Shown: positions 60,044 through 64,000 of the stretch, piece by piece
How the letters are laid out: each line of letters begins with the position of its first letter
How positions within the stretch are numbered: position 1 is the stretch's first letter
From: Ramlibacter sp. Leaf400
GTDB lineage: Bacteria > Pseudomonadota > Gammaproteobacteria > Burkholderiales > Burkholderiaceae_C
Direction of reading: 5' to 3'
Assembly (NCBI RefSeq): GCF_001424545.1
Contig: NZ_LMQL01000012.1
Coordinates: 439,186-503,185, forward strand
Length of the DNA stretch: 64,000 nucleotides
The notes under the pieces: generated by a model
Database searches by the model: none
What the model was told of the DNA's origin: nothing
What the model saw: only the letters and a program-made list of their open reading frames with translations
Position numbers and translations under genes: made by a program

Positions 60044-60595
60044 ATGAAGAAACGCCTGCTCCCCCTCCTGTTGATCTCCGCGTTCGGCGCCACCGCGCAG
60101 GCCAAGCTGCCCGCGCCCGCGCTTGACGACGCCGCCAAGGCCAAGGCCGCCGAGACCACGGCCCGCGCGGCCTGGCAGGCCAAGGTCGAGGGCTACCAGC
60201 TGTGCAAGTCGCAGGACAAGATCGCCGCCCGATTCAAGGGATTGGGCAAGGCGGGCGACGCCGCGGTCACGCCGGTGGTCGCCAAGGCCGCCTCCGCGCC
60301 TGCTCCGGCAGCGTCTGCCACCGTGGCCGCGGCTTCCGCGCCGGCCGCAAGCGCCTCCGCGCCGGGAACCCCCGTGACGGCGGCTTCCCCGCCGGCGCCC
60401 TGCACCGATCCCGGCCCGTTCGCCTACAACGCGCCCCAGCAGAAGCCGCTGGAGTCGTCCGGCGCGCACTCGCCGACCGGCACCGCCAGCGGCCCGCCCA
60501 GCGTGCGCGCCGAGTCGTCGCAGATGGCCCCGGTCAAGCCCCTGACGGCGCCCTCCGGCGGCGCCTCGGCCCCGGCGGCCGGCAAGAAGTCCTGA
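60044..60595 (+). CDS. Ala/Pro-rich periplasmic protein of the formate dehydrogenase operon
   Basis: A 183-residue protein with signal peptide (KKRLLPLLLISAFGATAQA), a short helical region with KVEGYQLCKSQDKIAARF, and a long low-complexity Ala/Ser/Pro segment. A second Cys lies in PAPCTDPGPFAY. The pair of Cys may form a disulfide. I recognise no family. It sits between the cytochrome b gene and fdhD, so a stabilising or assembly role is a guess. Confidence 0.7.
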   Translation: MKKRLLPLLLISAFGATAQAKLPAPALDDAAKAKAAETTARAAWQAKVEGYQLCKSQDKIAARFKGLGKAGDAAVTPVVAKAASAPAPAASATVAAASAPAASASAPGTPVTAASPPAPCTDPGPFAYNAPQQKPLESSGAHSPTGTASGPPSVRAESSQMAPVKPLTAPSGGASAPAAGKKS

Positions 60596-60620
60596 TCCCC
60601 GCGCGGTTCCTCGCCGCGCG

Positions 60621-60626
60621 TAGACT
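60621..60626 (+). promoter_or_regulatory. Candidate -10 element for leaderless fdhD
   Basis: TAGACT lies 6 bases before the fdhD ATG, with no ribosome-binding site between. fdhD could thus have its own leaderless message in addition to operon readthrough. Confidence 0.35.
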
Positions 60627-60632
60627 GCCGCG

Positions 60633-61475
60633 ATGCTGCCGCGGTTGACCCAGGCGCGCGCGCCGCTCACGCGCGAGGTGGACGTGCTCGACGAGCACGG
60701 CCGGCCCCAGCGCATCTCCATCCCGGCCGAGCGCGACCTCACCGTCTACGTCGACAAGCGCGAGCTGGTCACGCTGATGACGCTGGGCGCGCACCCCGAA
60801 TGGCTGGTGCTCGGCTACCTGCGCAACCAGCGCCTGGTGCGATCGGTCGAGGAAGTCGAGTCCGTCAGCGTCGATTGGGAAGTCTCCAGCGCGGCCGTCA
60901 AGACGCGCTCGGGCATCGACCAGATCGAGGAGCGCACCTCCCGCCGGGTGGTCACCACCGGCTGCGGCCAGGGCAGCGTCTTCGGCGCGCTGATGGACGA
61001 TGTCGCCTCGCTGCGCCTTCCCCCCGCCGTCCTCGACCAGGCAACGCTCTACGCCATCCTCGAAGCGATCCGCCGCCAGGAAAGCACCTACAAGTCGGCC
61101 GGCTCGGTGCACGGCTGCGCGCTCTTCCGCGGCGCCCAGATGCTGCTCTTCGTCGAAGACGTCGGACGCCACAATGCCATCGACACCATCGCCGGCTGGA
61201 TGTGGATGAACGGCCTGGCCGCCGAGCAGGCCCGGGAGGACCAGCCCTTCGTGTTCTACACGACCGGCCGGCTGACGAGCGAGATGGTCATCAAGTCCGC
61301 GCAGATGGGCGTGTCCATCGTGGTCTCCCGCAGCGGCACCACGCAGATGGGCCAGGAGATCGCGCAGCAGCTGGGCCTGTGCACGGTCGGACGCGCGCTC
61401 AACCGCCGCTTCATCTGCTACACGGGCTCGGATCGCCTGCGCTGGCAGCCCGAGCTGGCCACCGCACCCGCCTGA
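60633..61475 (+). CDS. fdhD: Formate dehydrogenase accessory sulfurtransferase
   Basis: A 280-residue protein that passes sulfur from a cysteine desulfurase to the bis-MGD cofactor, without which formate dehydrogenase is inactive. VTTGCGQGSVFG carries the catalytic Cys (only one Cys in this loop, where E. coli has CxxC), and HGCALF, DVGRHNAIDTIAGW and TTGRLTSEMVIKSAQMGV are diagnostic. It closes the locus. Confidence 0.93.
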   Translation: MLPRLTQARAPLTREVDVLDEHGRPQRISIPAERDLTVYVDKRELVTLMTLGAHPEWLVLGYLRNQRLVRSVEEVESVSVDWEVSSAAVKTRSGIDQIEERTSRRVVTTGCGQGSVFGALMDDVASLRLPPAVLDQATLYAILEAIRRQESTYKSAGSVHGCALFRGAQMLLFVEDVGRHNAIDTIAGWMWMNGLAAEQAREDQPFVFYTTGRLTSEMVIKSAQMGVSIVVSRSGTTQMGQEIAQQLGLCTVGRALNRRFICYTGSDRLRWQPELATAPA

Positions 61476-61490
61476 TCCGCAACGCGAAGG

Positions 61491-62333
61491 TCAGTGCGCC
61501 GAGGCGTGCGGCCCCTCCCCGCCCAGCAGGTAGTAGCCACGCGAGGTGGGCTGCGTGTTCCACTGCCTCATCCGCCAGTCCTCGTAGTCGGTGGTGACCC
61601 GGGCGAGGAAAGAGGGGAGCTTGTCGTAGAGGTGGACCGAGATGCGCGGCAGGCGCATCAGGTCGTCGCCCGCGCGGGTGCGTGAACTCACGATCGCCGT
61701 CGCGGTGGCGTAGCCGGCCTGGCGAACCATGTCCGCGTGTTCGGCGCGGTGCTCGCCGTAGGGGTAGCAGAAGCTGCGCACCTCGATGCCCAGCAGTTGC
61801 TCCAGGTCGTGCTTGCTGCCGGCGATCTCCTCGCGCGCGACCACCTCGTCGGTCGCGCAGAGGTTCACGTGGTTGCGCGTGTGCGCGCCGATCTCCATGC
61901 CGGCGTCCAGCCAGGTGCGCAGGTCGTCCACGTCCATCAGCGGGACCGCGGGCGCGCCCACGGGATGGTCCCAGGCATTGGTGCCGCCGACCTGCCCGCT
62001 GACGATGAAGGCCGTGGCGGTGAAGCCCAGCTCGCGCAGCACCGGCAGCGCGTTCTCCAGGTTGTTCAGGTAGCCGTCGTCGAGCGTGATGCCGAACACC
62101 TTGCCGGTCTTCTCACCGTGCAGGTAGGGCTCCAGGTCGCGCATGGACAACCCCTGCCAGCCCAGCAGCTTCAGCGTGCGCAGCTGCAGCGCGAATCGCC
62201 AGGGCGGCAACACGAGCGACCGCACCGGCGTGCCTCGCCGGGGCGGCGTGGCGGTCTGGTGGTACGAAAGCACGGCGACCGGGCACGACGGTCGTGCTGT
62301 GGCTCCCCGGGTCTGTCTCACTTCGTTCTGCAT
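61491..62333 (-). CDS. Polysaccharide deacetylase family protein
   Basis: A 280-residue NodB-homology protein. VAVLSYHQTA at the start, the metal-binding ITLDDGYLNN, and the second site GAHTRNHVNL are visible, along with FCYPYGEH. It should remove N- or O-acetyl groups from a glycan. No signal peptide is clear. ATG at 62333 is chosen; the frame is open further upstream. It is convergent with fdhD and divergent from the PPTase, so it may belong to the biosynthetic cluster at the right edge or to exopolysaccharide synthesis. Confidence 0.82.
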   Translation of the reverse strand: MQNEVRQTRGATARPSCPVAVLSYHQTATPPRRGTPVRSLVLPPWRFALQLRTLKLLGWQGLSMRDLEPYLHGEKTGKVFGITLDDGYLNNLENALPVLRELGFTATAFIVSGQVGGTNAWDHPVGAPAVPLMDVDDLRTWLDAGMEIGAHTRNHVNLCATDEVVAREEIAGSKHDLEQLLGIEVRSFCYPYGEHRAEHADMVRQAGYATATAIVSSRTRAGDDLMRLPRISVHLYDKLPSFLARVTTDYEDWRMRQWNTQPTSRGYYLLGGEGPHASAH

Positions 62334-62529
62334 GGCCGTGCTGCCTTCTAGCTGTGCCGTGACCAACATCATCCGGCAGCAATGGATGAACTTTGTAGGA
62401 GCCAAGCCCGTGCCCCTGTAGTCCCCGCAACAGGTAGTCCGTCCGAGCCACTCTCTCACACACACAACTCAAGGCGGCCATGCAAACATCCCTGCAACAG
62501 GACGCAACCTGCGCGTCCAGGGAAGGTGC

Positions 62530-63297
62530 ATGCAGTCAATGGGCGTGGAAGTTTGGACGGCGCAGCCGCAACGGCTGGGGTGTGATGCCTGCGCCGACCT
62601 CGCGGCCGTCCTCGATGCGGACGAGCGCGAGCGTGCCTCGCGCCTGCAGTTCGAGGCGGACCGCCGCGCCTTCCTGGTGTCGCACGCCATGCGCCGGATC
62701 GCGCTGGGGCTCGTGCTGGCCACCGACCCGCACGAACTGCGCTTCACCCTCGGCGCCCAGGGCCAGCCCATCCTGCTGCACGCGAATGCCGCCGGGCTTT
62801 CGTTCAGCCTTTCGCGCAGCCGCGACATGGTGGCGTTCGCGCTTTGCGCGGGCGGGCCGGTGGGCATCGACGTCGAGGCCGTGAGGGATGGCGTGGATGT
62901 CTCGCTGCTGGCGCCCTACATGGAGCTGCCGGGCGCGCACGAGGGCAGCGGGCTGGAGGATTTCTACGTGCGCTGGACGGCGCTCGAGGCCTACTGGAAG
63001 GCGCAGGGCCTGGGCCTGTCGAGGACCCACCCGCGCATCGCTCTGCACGACGTCGGCGACAGCAGCATGGAAGTGCGCATCGGTGGCGCGCGGCGGCCTT
63101 CGGGCCTGTTCGCCGTGCGGCTTCCCGCGCCGGCGACCCATGTGCTCAGCGTGGTCTGCCGCAAGGTGGACAGCGTGCGGATCGTCGAGCTCGAGAAGCT
63201 CGCGCCCCCGCCGGCGGCCGGCCCCGACCGGGCCTTCGCGGGCAGCAATGACGGCTCCTGCCTGGCGGCGGGCGCCCCAAGAATTTTCAGTTCGTGA
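62530..63297 (+). CDS. 4'-phosphopantetheinyl transferase (Sfp type)
   Basis: A 255-residue enzyme that loads the phosphopantetheine arm onto carrier proteins. The magnesium site is VGIDVEAVRD (Asp114, Glu116), and the second motif WTALEAYWKAQG (149-160) keeps Glu153 and Lys158, although the usual Lys before Glu is Leu. SFSLSRSRDM is the phosphopantetheine-side motif. Sfp-type enzymes of this size activate NRPS and PKS carriers. The formyltransferase gene follows after 21 bases on the same strand. Confidence 0.88.
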   Translation: MQSMGVEVWTAQPQRLGCDACADLAAVLDADERERASRLQFEADRRAFLVSHAMRRIALGLVLATDPHELRFTLGAQGQPILLHANAAGLSFSLSRSRDMVAFALCAGGPVGIDVEAVRDGVDVSLLAPYMELPGAHEGSGLEDFYVRWTALEAYWKAQGLGLSRTHPRIALHDVGDSSMEVRIGGARRPSGLFAVRLPAPATHVLSVVCRKVDSVRIVELEKLAPPPAAGPDRAFAGSNDGSCLAAGAPRIFSS

Positions 63298-63318
63298 ACG
63301 TGTGAAGGCAGGACAAGG

Positions 63319-64000
63319 ATGGTGACGACAAGCGCGGTGTTCGTGGGGGACGGCAGCCTGCTGGTGCAGTGCGCCGACGCGTTCCGCAGGGCGGGGCATG
63401 GCATCGTGGCGGTGGTGTCCGCCAGTCCGGCCAACCTGGAGTGGGCGGCGGCAGAAGGCCTGCCGGCGATCCGGATGGAAGGGGACTGGGGCGCGCGGCT
63501 CGACGGCCTGCGCTTCGACTACCTCTTCAGCGTGGCCAACCTGCGGCTGCTGCCGCAGGACGTGCTGGACCGCGCATCGCGGATGGCCATCAACTTCCAC
63601 GACGCGCTGCTGCCGCGCTACGCGGGCCTGAACGCCACCTGCTGGGCGCTGATGGCGCAGGAGCCGGTGCACGGCATCACCTGGCACGAGATGACGGCGC
63701 GCGCCGATGCGGGCCGCATCGTGCGCCAGGCCTCGTTCGAGGTGTCGCCCAACGAGACCGCGCTCAGCCTCAACGCCAAGTGCTACGAAGCGGGCCTGGC
63801 CACCTTCGAGCAGATCGCGCAGGACCTCGCCCACGGCGACCTCGCGCTCACCGCGCAGCACGGCGAACGCCAGTACTTCGGCCGGCACAAGCGGCCGCAG
63901 GCGCTCGCCACGCTGGACTTCGCGCGGCCGGCGCAGGAGCTGGTGGCCCTGGTGCGCGCGCTGGACTTCGGCACGTACGCCAACCCGCTGGGCCGGCCCA
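63319..64000 (+). CDS. Formyltransferase domain, probably start of an NRPS; runs off the window
   Basis: The frame is open from ATG 63319 to the window end (227 residues seen). NFHDALLPRYAGLNATCWALM is the equivalent of the HPSLLPRYRG signature of formyl-tetrahydrofolate transferases, and ITWHEM with DAGRIVRQ follows. The end, LVRALDFGTYANPLGRP, resembles the hinge found where this domain is fused to an adenylation domain in hybrid NRPS proteins. The adjacent Sfp-type transferase supports that. A stand-alone sugar formyltransferase is the alternative. Confidence 0.8.
   Translation, partial: MVTTSAVFVGDGSLLVQCADAFRRAGHGIVAVVSASPANLEWAAAEGLPAIRMEGDWGARLDGLRFDYLFSVANLRLLPQDVLDRASRMAINFHDALLPRYAGLNATCWALMAQEPVHGITWHEMTARADAGRIVRQASFEVSPNETALSLNAKCYEAGLATFEQIAQDLAHGDLALTAQHGERQYFGRHKRPQALATLDFARPAQELVALVRALDFGTYANPLGRP

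Noticed and set aside
62480..62884. A 134-codon frame overlapping the start of the PPTase gene
   Set aside because: It is out of frame with the conserved PPTase sequence and ends within it, with no motif of its own.

Overview
The window is GC-rich DNA with gene content typical of the Comamonadaceae (order Burkholderiales); a Ramlibacter- or Variovorax-like genome is the best guess. The evidence is three tripartite-tricarboxylate (Bug/TctC) solute-binding proteins, DUF3460, DUF3305/DUF3306, the rhodanese-grxC-secB-gpsA gene order, a split LigD-independent DNA ligase module, and short dispersed palindromes of the GTCATTCCCGCGAAGGCGGGAA type. I saw no rRNA, tRNA, CRISPR array, transposase or prophage. 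About 68 protein genes are packed tightly, with many ATGA/GTGA start-stop overlaps.

Layout. 1-296: intergenic repeats. 297-5486: a Nudix hydrolase, an EEP-family phosphodiesterase, cardiolipin synthase B, then a ligase-associated exonuclease and ATP-dependent DNA ligase; the partner DEXH helicase is at 16876. 5512-7937: folE coupled to a BLUF blue-light sensor, a hotdog thioesterase and a DUF429 protein. 8076-11019: a three-gene membrane glycosylation (Gtr-like) cassette. 11009-16879: a SulP transporter, a sulfatase between two hairpin repeats, two Bug proteins and a divergent MarR regulator with a visible operator. 19409-25378: an envelope or general stress block (two BON lipoproteins, a zinc-ribbon metallopeptidase, YqjD/YqjE-like membrane proteins) with a CHASE3 histidine kinase, a NarL-type regulator and a single-domain receiver. 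25620-27996: AsmA. 27997-28977: a gene-free mosaic of nested repeats.

28978-35607: moeB, ctpA, gpmA, then rhodanese-grxC-secB-gpsA, an unusual Cys-paired lipoprotein and a thioredoxin. 35714-41243: de novo NAD synthesis (nadC-nadA, and nadB on the other strand) plus scpA and DUF3460. 41286-48699: a BamE-like lipoprotein, a second SulP transporter, a Bug/N-formylglutamate amidohydrolase pair with a divergent LysR regulator, and metG carrying a repeat-like insertion in its linker. 48810-49579: a zeta-toxin gene preceded by a 13-codon ORF and fused in frame to a possible small partner. 49640-50728: the Fe-S carrier ATPase Mrp.

50737-61475 is one large formate dehydrogenase locus: DUF3305, DUF3306, a polyferredoxin, a TorD chaperone, a small Tat protein, the molybdenum or tungsten catalytic subunit (Cys in place of Sec), the four-cluster Fe-S subunit, a cytochrome b subunit, two uncharacterised secreted proteins, and FdhD. 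MoeB (cofactor synthesis) and Mrp (Fe-S delivery) elsewhere in the window serve the same enzyme class. 61491-64000 is the edge of a probable nonribosomal peptide cluster: a polysaccharide deacetylase, a Sfp-type phosphopantetheinyl transferase, and a formyltransferase domain that runs off the window.

The items I would look at first are the zeta-toxin arrangement, the folE-BLUF pair, the unexplained secreted proteins inside the formate dehydrogenase operon, the NRPS edge and the nested repeat mosaic.
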